From Streptomyces sp. H27-C3 (GTDB lineage: Bacteria > Actinomycetota > Actinomycetes > Streptomycetales > Streptomycetaceae), in the NCBI RefSeq assembly GCF_030063415.1, contig NZ_JASITA010000010.1, positions 124,001 to 188,000 on the forward strand: 64,000 nt of DNA. The letters run 5' to 3'. The notes beneath the pieces were generated by a model. That model worked only from the letters and a program-made list of their open reading frames with translations. It did no database searches and was not told where the DNA came from. The position numbers were made by a program, and so were the translations under genes. Shown here piece after piece: positions 1 to 8,523 of the stretch. The stretch's first letter is position 1. The number at the start of each line of letters is the position of its first letter.

Positions 1-291
1 ACCGTGCGCCGGGCGGGCCGACCGCTCCTGGACCAGGAGCTTTCCTACGGGCCTGGGGCCCCCGGCGGCTGGGACGGGGGAGCGGTGCTCGGCGGCGCGC
101 GGGCGACCGGCCAGCTGCTCGTGGTGGACCCGAGGTTCGCCTCCGAGCCTCCCGAAGCGCGGCTGTTGGGGGACGGCGCGGCGCTCACTCCGCTCGCGGG
201 ACCCGCGGTGCTGGTCACGGCGGTGGCGGCCGACGCGCTCCTGCTGCGGCGCGTCCTGGACGAAGCGGCCCAAATGGTCGTTCCCCGGTAG
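1..291 (+). CDS. ureD: Urease accessory protein UreD, C-terminal part (partial)
   Basis: The gene enters from the left edge, so only the last 96 codons are seen, ending at TAG 289-291. The visible stretches WDGGAVLGG, ATGQLLVV and LAGPAVLVTAV, followed by a closing helix DALLLRRVLDEA, look like the end of UreD/UreH. That protein is the cytoplasmic scaffold that works with UreF and UreG to insert nickel into apo-urease. No other urease gene is visible; they would lie upstream of the window. In Streptomyces, ureD is usually the last gene of the cluster, which fits the following 170 bases without a gene. The family call rests on the C-terminal motifs only. Confidence 0.6.
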   Translation, partial: TVRRAGRPLLDQELSYGPGAPGGWDGGAVLGGARATGQLLVVDPRFASEPPEARLLGDGAALTPLAGPAVLVTAVAADALLLRRVLDEAAQMVVPR

Positions 292-461
292 CTTCTGCCT
301 GCACCGCTCACCGGGACACGGCTCACCGGTTATGGGATTGGTAAAGAAATGCCGGTCCGGCCTGTTGCCCGGGGCACTTGAGACGACAGGATTCAGCCGT
401 ACACCGACTGACTGACCACTTGCGTCACACGTGACACAACTGAAACAGGGGGAGGCACCAC

Positions 462-2039
462 TTGAGGCGTACGGCAGTGCTCGGCTCGGCCGGCACTCTG
501 ATTGCGGGAACGCTGCTGGCCGGCGCGATAATCGCGCCGTCGGCCAGCGCCGACGGCAAGCGTCACAGCACCTCGGAGGCGCGGGGGACGCAGATCGCCG
601 CGGACCGCGCGGCGAAGGCGGGCATCGACTGGACCGACTGTCCGGCCGACTGGGGGTTCGCGAAGCCCATCCAGTGCGGCTTCGTCAGCGTCCCGGTCGA
701 CTACGCGAAGCCGAACGGCCGCAAGATCAAGATCGCGGTCGACCGCATCGGCAACACCGGCTCCAAGAAGGACCGCCAGGGCGCCCTGCTTTACAACCCC
801 GGCGGCCCCGGCGGGTCGGGCCTGCGGTTCCCGACCCGGGTCACCACCAAGAACCCGATCTACGCGAAGGCCGCCAAGGCGTACGACTTCGTGGGCTTCG
901 ACCCGCGCGGCGTCGGCCACTCCTCGCCGATCTCCTGCATCGACCCGCAGGAATTCGTCAAGGCGCCGAAGCTCGACCCGGTGCCCGACAGCGAGGCCGA
1001 CAAGCGCGCCCAGCGCAAGCTCGCCGCCGAGTACGCGGACGGCTGCCAGGAGCGCAGTGGCTGGCTGCTGCCGCACATGACCACGCCGAACACCGCACGC
1101 GACCTGGACGTGGTCCGCTCCGCGCTCGGTGAGAAGAAGCTGAACTTCCTCGGCGTCTCCTACGGCACCTACCTCGGCGCGGTCTACGGGACGCTGTTCC
1201 CGACCCACGTCCGTCGCATGGTCGTCGACAGCGTCGTCAACCCGTCGAAGGAGAAGATCTGGTACCAGGCCAACCTGGACCAGGACGTCGCCTTCCAGAT
1301 GCGCTGGAACGACTGGAAGAAGTGGGTCGCGGCCAACGACGCCACCTTCCACATCGGCAACACCCCCGAGAAGGTCGAGCAGCAGTGGGTCAAGCTGCGC
1401 GCCCAGGCCAAGAAGGCGCCGCTCGGCGGCATCGTCGGCCCGGCCGAATTGACCGGGTTCTTCCAGAGCGCGCCGTACTACGACTCCGCCTGGGTGCCCA
1501 CCGCCCAGACCTGGAGCAAGTACGTCGCGGGCGACACCCAGGCGCTCGTCGACGCCATCGCCCCCGACATGTCGGACACCAAGGGCAACGCGGCCTCGGA
1601 GAACGGCAACGCCGTCTACACGGCCGTCGAGTGCTCGGACGCCAAGTGGCCGACCAGCTGGAAGAAATGGGACCGGGACAACACCAGGCTGCACGAGACC
1701 CACCCGTTCCTGACGTGGGCCAACGCCTGGATGAACCTGCCCTGCGCCACCTGGTCCAGCAAGCAGCAGACCCCGCTGAACGTGAAGTCAGGCAAGGGAC
1801 TGCCGCCGGTGCTGATCGTCCAGGCCGAGCGTGACGCCGCCACCCCGTACGAGGGCGCCGTCGAGCTGCACAAGCGGTTCAAGGGCTCGCGCCTGATCAC
1901 CGAGAAGGGCGCCGGCTCGCACGGCGTCACCGGGATCGCCAACCCGTGCGTCAACGACCGGGTCGACACCTACCTGCTCACCGGGAAGACCGACCGCCGC
2001 GACGTGACGTGCGCGCCGCACGCCACGCCGAAGCCGTAA
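462..2039 (+). CDS. Secreted S33 tripeptidyl aminopeptidase-like serine hydrolase
   Basis: 525 aa, TTG start preceded by GGGGGAGG at 448-455. A Sec signal peptide (MRRTAV, then a hydrophobic stretch to about residue 30, ending SASA) predicts secretion. The alpha/beta-hydrolase core has the oxyanion motif NPGGPGGSG, the nucleophile elbow GVSYG (Ser233), an acidic residue in AERDAATP (about Asp458) and a His in GSHGVT (about His487). The last ~100 residues match the TAP-like C-terminal domain. The length fits Streptomyces Tap/SlpD/SlpE enzymes, which remove tripeptides from protein N-termini. It is monocistronic. A GTCAC-AC-GTGAC inverted repeat at 424-435 lies just upstream of the ribosome-binding site and could be an operator. 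Confidence 0.85.
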   Translation: MRRTAVLGSAGTLIAGTLLAGAIIAPSASADGKRHSTSEARGTQIAADRAAKAGIDWTDCPADWGFAKPIQCGFVSVPVDYAKPNGRKIKIAVDRIGNTGSKKDRQGALLYNPGGPGGSGLRFPTRVTTKNPIYAKAAKAYDFVGFDPRGVGHSSPISCIDPQEFVKAPKLDPVPDSEADKRAQRKLAAEYADGCQERSGWLLPHMTTPNTARDLDVVRSALGEKKLNFLGVSYGTYLGAVYGTLFPTHVRRMVVDSVVNPSKEKIWYQANLDQDVAFQMRWNDWKKWVAANDATFHIGNTPEKVEQQWVKLRAQAKKAPLGGIVGPAELTGFFQSAPYYDSAWVPTAQTWSKYVAGDTQALVDAIAPDMSDTKGNAASENGNAVYTAVECSDAKWPTSWKKWDRDNTRLHETHPFLTWANAWMNLPCATWSSKQQTPLNVKSGKGLPPVLIVQAERDAATPYEGAVELHKRFKGSRLITEKGAGSHGVTGIANPCVNDRVDTYLLTGKTDRRDVTCAPHATPKP

Positions 2040-2071
2040 CGGCTCACGGCAGGCAAGCGGGCAAGTAAGTA

Positions 2072-2167
2072 ACGACCTCACCCGCGATTGACAGTGGGAG
2101 AAGGAGCGACGCCGGAGGCGGAGGTCCCAGGCGCCGCGACGCCGCTGCCAATCGCGGGTGAGGTCGT
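2072..2167. repeat. MITE/REP-like palindromic element, short copy
   Basis: 96-bp non-coding element bounded by perfect 19-bp terminal inverted repeats: ACGACCTCACCCGCGATTG (2072-2090) and its complement (2149-2167). It is flanked by TAA-like bases on both sides. A second, longer copy lies at 47763-47923. The two copies share the ends and most of the interior; this copy lacks a 66-bp internal block and has one extra G. It sits between a gene end and a strong terminator. No transposase is in the window. Confidence 0.8.
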
Positions 2168-2177
2168 AAGCAGGCAA

Positions 2178-2209
2178 GAAGGGGCGGCCGGACTTCCGGC
2201 CGCCCCTTC
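2178..2209. terminator. Bidirectional intrinsic-type terminator hairpin
   Basis: GAAGGGGCGGCCGGA pairs perfectly with TCCGGCCGCCCCTTC around a two-base centre (15-bp stem). It lies between the convergent genes ending at 2039 (+) and 2243 (-). Confidence 0.8.
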
Positions 2210-2242
2210 CCCATGCCCATCCTTCTCTGTTCTGCCGTCCCG

Positions 2243-3274
2243 CTACTTTCGCTGGGCCAGCCAGGCGTCCTCTTCGGCGTACTTGAAGAGATCACCGTCG
2301 CGCTGCGCCATCTTGGCGAATGCGTCCGTCCACTCCCTGCCGCGCAGTTCCTCGACCAGCCAATCGACCGTCGCCGGCAGCGACTCCTCGTACCCGGTGA
2401 CGGCCCGGTAGCCCAACTCGCGCTCGGCGGCGCTCATGTCGAACACCATGGGATGCTCGATCGCCCAGGGGCTCATCCCGACATCCCCGACCGGCGCCGG
2501 GCCGTCCACCAGGACGGTCTCGGTCTCCAGGCCCATGATCCGGTCGATCGCCGCAGCGATCCCGGCGACGGACGGGGCCGTCGGGTCCCCCGAGTTGAGC
2601 ACCCGCGAGCCCGGCCTCAGCGCGGCCAGCCGGATCATCTCCGCGACGTTGGAGACATGCACCGGGTGGAACCGGCTCTTCCCGCCGAACGCCAGCACCC
2701 GTACCTTGCGACCGTCCAGCGCGCGCTTCACGAAGAACAGCTCGCGCGGAGTCCGGCAGTGCGGCCCGTGCACGGCGCCCGCCCGCAGCAGCGTCGTCGG
2801 CAGCCTGCTCGCCAGCAACTCCTGTTCCAGGGCGGCCTTGCGGGTGCTGTACGTCGTGTCTTCCGGCGCCACCGTCGGCTGGCTCTCCAGGATCGGCACC
2901 GGGTAGCGGGGGAAGCCGTCCGGCACATCCTGGGTGTCGAAGCCGCGGCCCCGGTCGTCCGCGTAGACCGCTCCGCTGGAGATGACCACCGCGGATCCGA
3001 TCCGGTCCGCGAGCGTGATCAGCTGCCGGGCGTGGTCACGGCCAAAGGCGACCATGTCGACCAGCATGTCGCAGCCGTCGCCGAGCGCGGCGGACAGCGC
3101 CCCCTCCTCGTCCCGGTCGACCCGGACCGCCCTCACATCCTCCGGCCAGGAGTCGTCCCGGCCGCCGCCGCGTGAGGCGGCCCGCACGTCCCAGCCGTCC
3201 AAGGCGAGAGCCCGCACGGCGGGCCGCCCCATCTGTCCTGTCGCTCCGAGTACAAACGCGGTTCCTCTGCTCAT
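2243..3274 (-). CDS. NAD-dependent epimerase/dehydratase family protein
   Basis: 343 aa, ATG start at 3274. The N-terminus carries an atypical short-chain dehydrogenase nucleotide-binding motif, VLGATGQMG (about residues 8-16), and a following strand-turn typical of the extended SDR/NAD-epimerase fold. SSGAVYADD occupies the place of the catalytic Ser region, but the usual YxxxK is not clear: the later STRKAALEQELL segment supplies a Lys without a Tyr four residues earlier. Members act on nucleotide sugars or similar diol substrates in the cytoplasm; the substrate cannot be told from sequence. It is monocistronic and convergent with the upstream peptidase. It may be an NAD-binding protein of regulatory or isoflavone-reductase type rather than a true epimerase. 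Confidence 0.75.
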   Translation of the reverse strand: MSRGTAFVLGATGQMGRPAVRALALDGWDVRAASRGGGRDDSWPEDVRAVRVDRDEEGALSAALGDGCDMLVDMVAFGRDHARQLITLADRIGSAVVISSGAVYADDRGRGFDTQDVPDGFPRYPVPILESQPTVAPEDTTYSTRKAALEQELLASRLPTTLLRAGAVHGPHCRTPRELFFVKRALDGRKVRVLAFGGKSRFHPVHVSNVAEMIRLAALRPGSRVLNSGDPTAPSVAGIAAAIDRIMGLETETVLVDGPAPVGDVGMSPWAIEHPMVFDMSAAERELGYRAVTGYEESLPATVDWLVEELRGREWTDAFAKMAQRDGDLFKYAEEDAWLAQRK

Positions 3275-3338
3275 GTCCGGAACGCTACGAGGGACATCGC
3301 CGCCGGGGCAGGCCCGTTCGCCGTCCGCCGATTCGCGC

Positions 3339-4040
3339 TCAGCGAAGCAGCCGGGGGAACTTCTTCGCCTGCTCGGCCTTCACCTCGGCCGCGTACCGGT
3401 CCACGTACTCCTGCCCGGACAGGCCGAGGATCGCGTACATGATCTCGTCGGTGACCGCACGCAGCGCCGCCTTCTCGTTCTCCATGCCCGCGTAGCGCGA
3501 GAAGTCCATCGGCTCGCCGAAGCGGACGGTGACGCGCTTGACGCGGGGCACCTTCTGGCCGGGCGGCTGGATCTCGAACGTGCCGACCATCGCGCACGGC
3601 ACCACCGGCACCTGCCCCTTGATCGCCATGGCGGCCACTCCGACCTTGCCCTTGTAGAGGCGGCCGTCGTGCGAGCGCGTGCCCTCCGGATAGATGCCCA
3701 GCAGCTCGCCCTTGCGCAGGACACCGAGCCCCTCACGAATGGCGTTCTTCCCCGCCTCCTTGCCCGATCTGTCGACCGGGATCTGCCCGGCGCTGCGGAA
3801 GAACGCGGCGGTGAGGCGGCCTTTGAGGCCGGGGCCGGTGAAGTACTCGGCCTTGGCGAGGAAGGTGATGCGCCGCTTGATGATCGCGGGCATGAGGAAG
3901 TGGTCCGAGAACGAGAGGTGGTTGCCGGCGACGATCGCGGCGCCGTCCTCGGGGATGTGATCGAGTCCTTCGATGCTGGGCCGGAAGAGCAGCCTCAGCA
4001 ACGGGCCGAGAAGCACGTACTTGAGCAGGTGGTAGAACAT
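3339..4040 (-). CDS. plsC: 1-acyl-sn-glycerol-3-phosphate acyltransferase (PlsC family)
   Basis: 233 aa, ATG start at 4040 with an AGGAG-type ribosome-binding site. Motif I NHLSFSD (His41-x4-Asp46) and motif III EGTRS (about residue 116) are the signature residues of the PlsC/LPLAT family, which transfers an acyl chain to lysophosphatidic acid at the inner face of the membrane. The N-terminal hydrophobic stretch (HLLKYVLLGPLLRLLF) can anchor the protein to the membrane. Streptomyces encode several paralogues, so the exact acceptor lipid is uncertain. It is separated by 64 bases from the epimerase-like gene on the same strand and could be co-transcribed with it. Confidence 0.85.
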   Translation of the reverse strand: MFYHLLKYVLLGPLLRLLFRPSIEGLDHIPEDGAAIVAGNHLSFSDHFLMPAIIKRRITFLAKAEYFTGPGLKGRLTAAFFRSAGQIPVDRSGKEAGKNAIREGLGVLRKGELLGIYPEGTRSHDGRLYKGKVGVAAMAIKGQVPVVPCAMVGTFEIQPPGQKVPRVKRVTVRFGEPMDFSRYAGMENEKAALRAVTDEIMYAILGLSGQEYVDRYAAEVKAEQAKKFPRLLR

Positions 4041-4547
4041 CGGGCTGCTCCTCGTTCTGCCAGGTCAATGGGCATCTCGGGGGAGTCAGTGTAGGGGCAG
4101 GTGCCGTCGCGCGTAACTGTGCCCACCGGACACCGCCGCACCCTGCGCGCCGTCGTACGCCTCTGAGCCGGACCGGCTGCCACGAGTGGTGGCCACATTA
4201 CTGACATGGCATCAAATGCCGTCAAGTCCCCATACAGCAACCTCTGCTGAATATCCGTCAGATACCCAAAAGAGAGAGAAATCTGCTTGATCACCACCCC
4301 ATCGAGTGATGGTAAGGTCATCAACGCTTGCCAGGCGGCGGGGGAGCCGCTATGGCGCGAAAACGTACCGCGTCGGCCCAGGATTATGCCACCCCGGGAG
4401 AGCTATGCCATCAGCCGGGCCTTTTGAGGCAGTCGGGCAGGAGAGGACGCGCGGCGGCCGATCCTGGAGCCCCGAGAGCGTGAGCGCACCCGGACGCATT
4501 CCCCGGACATTCTGCGGACGGCGGCCCAGCCACTCAAAGAGAGCCTT
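4041..4547. other. 507-base intergenic region upstream of the conservon
   Basis: No convincing gene. It separates plsC (-) from cvnA (+) and must hold both promoters. A TTGATC at 4287-4292 with an A/T-richer stretch to 4320 is the best promoter-like patch for the conservon, but the spacing to a -10 (TAAGGT at 4313) is 20 bases, so support is weak. The local GC content around 4200-4320 is visibly lower than in the genes. Confidence 0.4.
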
Positions 4548-5717
4548 ATGAATCAATACTTCCAGGACCCAGCGCTGTGGGCATTGATTGCTGGAACTCC
4601 TGTCGCCGCGACCGCGGTGGTCCGCGGCAGGAAAACCATCAGCGGACTGCGCAAGGAAAAGCTGGAACTCGCCTCGCACTACGCCACTCTCGAAGAGCAT
4701 TACGCGGAGTCGGTGCAAGAGGCGAAGGAGCGCGCCGAGGACGACACGAAGACCGCGCTGAAGTCGGCGATGCGTACGCTTCAGGGTCTCGCCAGCGAAC
4801 AGCAGCTCGCCATCGGCAAGTTGCAGGGCAAGTACGGCGATCAGCAGATTCTGCAGGATCTGCTGGACATCGACCACATGAACTCGCAGTTCGCGCGGCG
4901 CGCCCAGTCCATCGCCGTGCTGTGCGACGGCTGGCTCGGCCGTCAGCGGTCGGCCGCGTCGCTGTACGACGTGGTACGCAGCGCAAAGGGCCGGATCCGC
5001 CACTTCGCCCGGGTCGAGATCCGCACGCAGAGCAATTTCGCCATCGTCAGCAAGGCCGTGGAACCGGTCGCGCTCACCCTCGCGGAACTGCTTGACAACG
5101 CCACGAGCTACTCGGCGCCCGAAACGATGATCGAGATCAATATCCGGCCGGTCCCCAAGGGCGTCTGCATCATCGTCGACGACGCCGGTGTGGGGATGAA
5201 CGAGGAGGAGAAGAGCCGGGCGGCGAAGCTCCTTTCGAGCGAGCGCTCGCCCGGAGTCTCGGGGCTCGGGAATCCGCCGCAGTTCGGATTCACCGTGATC
5301 GGTGTACTGGCCGCACGGTACGGATTCAGTGTCTCCGTCGACTCCACCTCGCCCTATGGAGGAGTGCGCGCCGTGGTGCTTCTGCCCGACGAACTCCTCA
5401 CCGCCATGCCGGAATCCGACCGCAGGCCCGAGACGCCCGTACGCAGGCGCGAGGTGACGGAGGATCCCCCCGTGGGTAAATTTCCCTCTGCGCCGCTCGA
5501 ATCCGAAGAGATTCCGGTGGCTCCTTCGACCACATTCGGTGGCCTGCCGAAACGTCGGCGCAGGGGCGCGATTTCGATCGTGCCCGCAGCCGACACGGAT
5601 GCCGCTCCGGCACGATCGACCGAACAGATCGCCTCTGTCATGGGGGCATTTCAACGGGGGACGCACTCAGGACGACGTTCAACCAGCGCAAGTAGCGAAG
5701 GGCATGAGGCTCAGTGA
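4548..5717 (+). CDS. cvnA: Conservon CvnA: histidine-kinase-like ATPase
   Basis: 389 aa. One short N-terminal hydrophobic segment (ALWALIAGTPVAATAVV) is followed by a coiled-coil-rich region (about residues 30-110), a dimerisation-like helix and a HATPase_c domain (about 165-285). The N-box is LAELLDNATSYSAP and the G-box DDAGVGM. There is no large extracellular sensor domain, unlike many CvnA proteins, and no clear phospho-accepting His box. The C-terminal 110 residues are Pro/Arg-rich and probably disordered. Conservons (cvnABCD) couple this membrane ATPase to a Roadblock protein and a small GTPase in a G-protein-like complex controlling Streptomyces development and antibiotics. The stop overlaps the cvnB GTG start by four bases. 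Confidence 0.9.
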   Translation: MNQYFQDPALWALIAGTPVAATAVVRGRKTISGLRKEKLELASHYATLEEHYAESVQEAKERAEDDTKTALKSAMRTLQGLASEQQLAIGKLQGKYGDQQILQDLLDIDHMNSQFARRAQSIAVLCDGWLGRQRSAASLYDVVRSAKGRIRHFARVEIRTQSNFAIVSKAVEPVALTLAELLDNATSYSAPETMIEINIRPVPKGVCIIVDDAGVGMNEEEKSRAAKLLSSERSPGVSGLGNPPQFGFTVIGVLAARYGFSVSVDSTSPYGGVRAVVLLPDELLTAMPESDRRPETPVRRREVTEDPPVGKFPSAPLESEEIPVAPSTTFGGLPKRRRRGAISIVPAADTDAAPARSTEQIASVMGAFQRGTHSGRRSTSASSEGHEAQ

Positions 5718-6124
5718 ATTACGACCTGTCGTGGATGCTTGACAGTGCTCTGGAAGTGCCCGAGGCGCGCCACGCGATTCTCGTCTCCGCGGACGGCCTG
5801 CTCATGGCCCGCTCGAAGGAGGTCGGCAAGGACCACGCCGACACAGTCGCCGCGGCGATGAGCGGGATGCAGTCACTCTCCCGAACGGTGGCCGACTTCT
5901 GCGGCAGACCACCGAGCGACCGCCCGACCTGGCGCCAGACCCTCGTCGAATTCGAGCACGGCTGGGTCTTTCTCATATCTGCGGGCGAAGGTGCCTACCT
6001 CGCCGTATCGGCCTCCCCCGAGGTCGACATGGCCGAGATCACCTTCCGTATGCAGCAGCTCGTCGGTCAACTCGGCAAGGCCCTGACCAGCCCCCCTCGC
6101 GAGATTGCTGATACCAAGGCATGA
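5714..6124 (+). CDS. cvnB: Conservon CvnB: Roadblock/LC7 protein
   Basis: 136 aa, GTG start overlapping the cvnA stop (GTGA). The protein begins with a helix containing LSWMLDSALEVPEARHAILVSADGLLMARS, read here in two parts: LSWMLDSALEVPEARH and AILVSADGLLMARS. This is the standard opening of CvnB/MglB-like Roadblock/LC7 domains. Roadblock proteins bind small GTPases of the MglA/Cvn type and act as GTPase-activating or scaffold partners. Length and order (A-B-C-D) match known conservons. It is cytoplasmic with no signal peptide. The stop TGA overlaps the ATG of cvnC (ATGA), so translation is probably coupled. Confidence 0.92.
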   Translation: MNYDLSWMLDSALEVPEARHAILVSADGLLMARSKEVGKDHADTVAAAMSGMQSLSRTVADFCGRPPSDRPTWRQTLVEFEHGWVFLISAGEGAYLAVSASPEVDMAEITFRMQQLVGQLGKALTSPPREIADTKA

Positions 6125-6501
6125 CGACACCGGACGATCCCGAGCAGGGACTTGAAGCACCTCCATTAGTGCGGCCGTATGTGATCACCAACGGCCGCAG
6201 TCTCCTCGACCACGACGAACTGTCGCTGATCACTCTGATCACCGTGGCCGACGAGGCCCCGAGGCCGGATCTTCTCGATCCGGAGAAGCGCCGTCTCGTC
6301 GAGCTCTGTTCCGGTGGGTATCTCGCGGTCGCGGAAATCGCCGGACATACGCAGCTGCCCGTCGGCATCGTCAGGCTGTTGCTGTCCGACCTCAAGGCCG
6401 CGGGATATCTGTTCACGCGCACCCCCATCCCACGCGCCGAGCCCGTTGAGCGGCGGATACTCGAGGAGGTGCTCAATGGCCTCCAAGCTCGCTTTGGATG
6501 A
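6121..6501 (+). CDS. cvnC: Conservon CvnC: DUF742 protein with a TTA codon
   Basis: 126 aa DUF742 protein. Hallmarks are LVRPYVITNGRS near residue 16 and a winged-helix-like second half (YLAVAEIAGHTQLPVGIVR, then LLLSDLKAAGYL) ending in an ERRILEEVLNGL helix. Its role in conservons is not settled; it is thought to be an adaptor between the ATPase and the GTPase. Codon 16 (6166-6168) is TTA, which in Streptomyces is read by the developmental tRNA BldA, so full conservon expression may require bldA. It was the only in-frame TTA I noticed in a visual scan of the intact genes. The gene overlaps cvnB by four bases and cvnD by 26 bases. Confidence 0.92.
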   Translation: MTTPDDPEQGLEAPPLVRPYVITNGRSLLDHDELSLITLITVADEAPRPDLLDPEKRRLVELCSGGYLAVAEIAGHTQLPVGIVRLLLSDLKAAGYLFTRTPIPRAEPVERRILEEVLNGLQARFG

Positions 6502-7066
6502 CCGCACTTACTTGAGCGATTCGGTACAGACCGCGGCGAAGATCCTTGTGGTCGGGCACTTCGCGGTCGGCAAGACCACGCTCATCGGGACGCTCTCCGA
6601 GATTCCGCCGCTGCGTACCGAAGAAGTCATGACGCGGGCCGGCGAGAAGATCGACGATCTCAAGGGCGCCCCCGGCAAGACGACCACCACGGTGGCCATG
6701 GACTTCGGCCGGCTGACGCTCAGTGAGAGCCTGGTCCTCTATCTCTTCGGGACGCCGGGACAGCAGCGCTTCGTTCAGGTCTGGGAGGACATGTCCCGGG
6801 GCGCCCTCGGGGCCCTGGTACTCGTCGACCCCGAGCGGCTCGAAGAGTCCTTTCCGGTCATGGATCTGGTCGAGCAGTACGGGATTCCGTACACCATCGC
6901 CGTCAACCGGTTCGACGACACCCCGACCCACGTGGACGACGAGATACGGGAGGCCCTCGACCTCCTGCCCGAGACGCCCCTCGTCAATTGCGACGCGCGC
7001 GACGAACGTTCATCGGCGAACGCCCTCATCGCGCTCGTCCGTTACCTCCAGTCGCGCCTTCCCTAG
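6476..7066 (+). CDS. cvnD: Conservon CvnD: small GTP-binding protein
   Basis: 196 aa. I chose ATG 6476 because GAGGAGGT (6463-6470) sits six bases upstream and the resulting N-terminus matches the family; an in-frame extension upstream would run through cvnC. The P-loop GHFAVGKTT is at residues 27-35, LFGTPGQQRF occupies the G3 position (replacing the usual DxxG, as in MglA-like GTPases) and NRFD serves as G4. It is the switch of the conservon, cycling between GTP and GDP and working with CvnB. It ends 9 bases before the P450 start, so the P450 belongs to the same operon. Confidence 0.93.
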   Translation: MASKLALDDRTYLSDSVQTAAKILVVGHFAVGKTTLIGTLSEIPPLRTEEVMTRAGEKIDDLKGAPGKTTTTVAMDFGRLTLSESLVLYLFGTPGQQRFVQVWEDMSRGALGALVLVDPERLEESFPVMDLVEQYGIPYTIAVNRFDDTPTHVDDEIREALDLLPETPLVNCDARDERSSANALIALVRYLQSRLP

Positions 7067-7075
7067 GAGTTCGGC

Positions 7076-8452
7076 ATGCAATACCCCCCGGAAGCCCCGG
7101 CACCGCCGCCCGGCTGCCCGGCCCACAACAGTGGTGCGAGTGTCCCCCTGCACGGACCCGAGTTCGCCGCCGACCCGCAGGGCTTCTACGAGCACCTGCG
7201 CGGTTACGGACCGGCCGGCCCCGTCGAGCTCGCCCCCGGAGTGGAGGCCATGCTGGTCACCGACTACACGGCGGCGTTGCATGTGCTGCAGAACCCCGAC
7301 GTCTTCGCCCGGCACTCGCGCCATTGGCGCGCCCTGAGCGAGGGGCGGGTGCAGCTGGACAGCCCCGTTCTCCCCATGATGGCGTACCGCCCGAACTGCC
7401 TGTTCACCGACGGCGCCCAGCACTTGAGGCTCCGTCAGGCCGTAACGGAGTCGCTGGCCCGGATCGACACACACCGGATGAGCCGGCACGTGGACCGCGT
7501 CGCCGCCTACCTCATCGACCAGTTCAACGGCCACGGCGAGGCCGACCTGATCGCCGAGTACGCGCAGCTGCTTCCTCTGCTGGTCTTCAACGATCTCTTC
7601 GGGTGTCCCGCCGAGATCGGCGACCGGCTGCTCCACGGCTTCTCCGGCATCTTCGACGGTGTGGACGTGGAACGGGCCAACGAGATCCTCACCCAGTCCC
7701 TCTTCGAGCTGGTGACGCTCAAGCGCGCACAGCCCGGCGAGGACATCACCTCGTGGCTGATGCAGCACGAGGCGGGGCTCACCGACGAGGAGATGATCCA
7801 TCAGCTCGTGATGCTCATCGGGGCGGGCACCGAGCCCACCCAGAACCTCATCGCCAACGCGCTGCGGCTGCTGCTCTCCGACGAGAAGTACTCCGGTGGC
7901 CGGCACACGGCCGGCCTGCTGGTCGAGGACGCGATCAACGACGTGCTGTGGAACAGCCCGCCGATCGCCAACTACGCCGCGCACTACCCGGTGTACGACG
8001 TCGACCTCGGCGGAGTCGGGGTGGCCGCGGGCACCCCCGTGGTCATCAGCTTCGCCGCGGCCAACTCGGACCCCGCCCTGTCCTCGAACTCCGCGAGCGG
8101 CCAGATGCTCAGCAAGCGGGCCCACCTCGCCTGGGGCGCGGGAACGCACGCGTGCCCGGCGAAGGACCCCGCGCTGCTCATCGCCGTACTGGCGATCGAG
8201 AAGCTGCTGAACAGCCTGCCGGACATCGATCTGGCCGTCCCCGTGGACATGCTCGCGTGGCGGCCGGGGCCCTTCCACCGTGCCCTGAAGTCTCTTCCCG
8301 CCCGTTTTACCCCGGAGCGCAAGGAGCGAAGGGCGCCCGCACCTCACGGGGTCGGCGTCCCGGGGCCCGGAAACAACCAGGCGCAGGCCACCCAGAGCGC
8401 TCCGCAGCGGGGCAAGTGGTGGAGCGGATTCCTGACCTGGTGGAAGGTCTGA
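7076..8452 (+). CDS. Conservon-linked cytochrome P450 lacking ExxR (CYP157-like)
   Basis: 458 aa, ATG start with AGGAG at 7067-7071. The I-helix motif GAGTEPT (about residue 247) and heme loop WGAGTHACPA with the thiolate Cys360 are intact. In the K-helix, where nearly all P450s have ExxR, this protein reads D289-V-L-W292. Absence of ExxR is the known trait of the Streptomyces CYP157 family, whose members sit in conservons. There is no frameshift or other sign of decay, so the change is probably functional. The C-terminal ~50 residues form a basic, Pro/Gln-rich tail. The substrate is unknown. Many conservons carry a second P450 (CYP154) after CYP157; here there is only one. Confidence 0.9.
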   Translation: MQYPPEAPAPPPGCPAHNSGASVPLHGPEFAADPQGFYEHLRGYGPAGPVELAPGVEAMLVTDYTAALHVLQNPDVFARHSRHWRALSEGRVQLDSPVLPMMAYRPNCLFTDGAQHLRLRQAVTESLARIDTHRMSRHVDRVAAYLIDQFNGHGEADLIAEYAQLLPLLVFNDLFGCPAEIGDRLLHGFSGIFDGVDVERANEILTQSLFELVTLKRAQPGEDITSWLMQHEAGLTDEEMIHQLVMLIGAGTEPTQNLIANALRLLLSDEKYSGGRHTAGLLVEDAINDVLWNSPPIANYAAHYPVYDVDLGGVGVAAGTPVVISFAAANSDPALSSNSASGQMLSKRAHLAWGAGTHACPAKDPALLIAVLAIEKLLNSLPDIDLAVPVDMLAWRPGPFHRALKSLPARFTPERKERRAPAPHGVGVPGPGNNQAQATQSAPQRGKWWSGFLTWWKV

Positions 8453-8480
8453 GGTCCGCGACCTGAAGTTCCACTCTTTG

Positions 8481-8523
8481 GCGCCCGTTCGGTCCTGCGT
8501 TGAGCAGGCACCCGAGCGGGCGC
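8481..8523. terminator. Terminator hairpin after the conservon
   Basis: GCGCCCG (8481-8487) pairs with CGGGCGC (8517-8523); an inner stem CCTGC-GTTGA-GCAGG stacks inside. It begins 28 bases after the P450 stop and separates the conservon from the peptide gene. Confidence 0.75.

Noticed and set aside
2072..2167. Complete insertion sequence
   Set aside because: At 96 bp it cannot encode a transposase and none is found nearby; it is called a MITE/REP-like repeat.
6314..6475. Upstream start for the conservon GTPase
   Set aside because: The extension lies wholly inside cvnC, has no family similarity, and ATG 6476 has an excellent ribosome-binding site.
7076..8452. P450 pseudogene because ExxR is missing
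   Set aside because: The frame is intact, the heme loop and I-helix are canonical and the same loss is a known trait of the CYP157 family.
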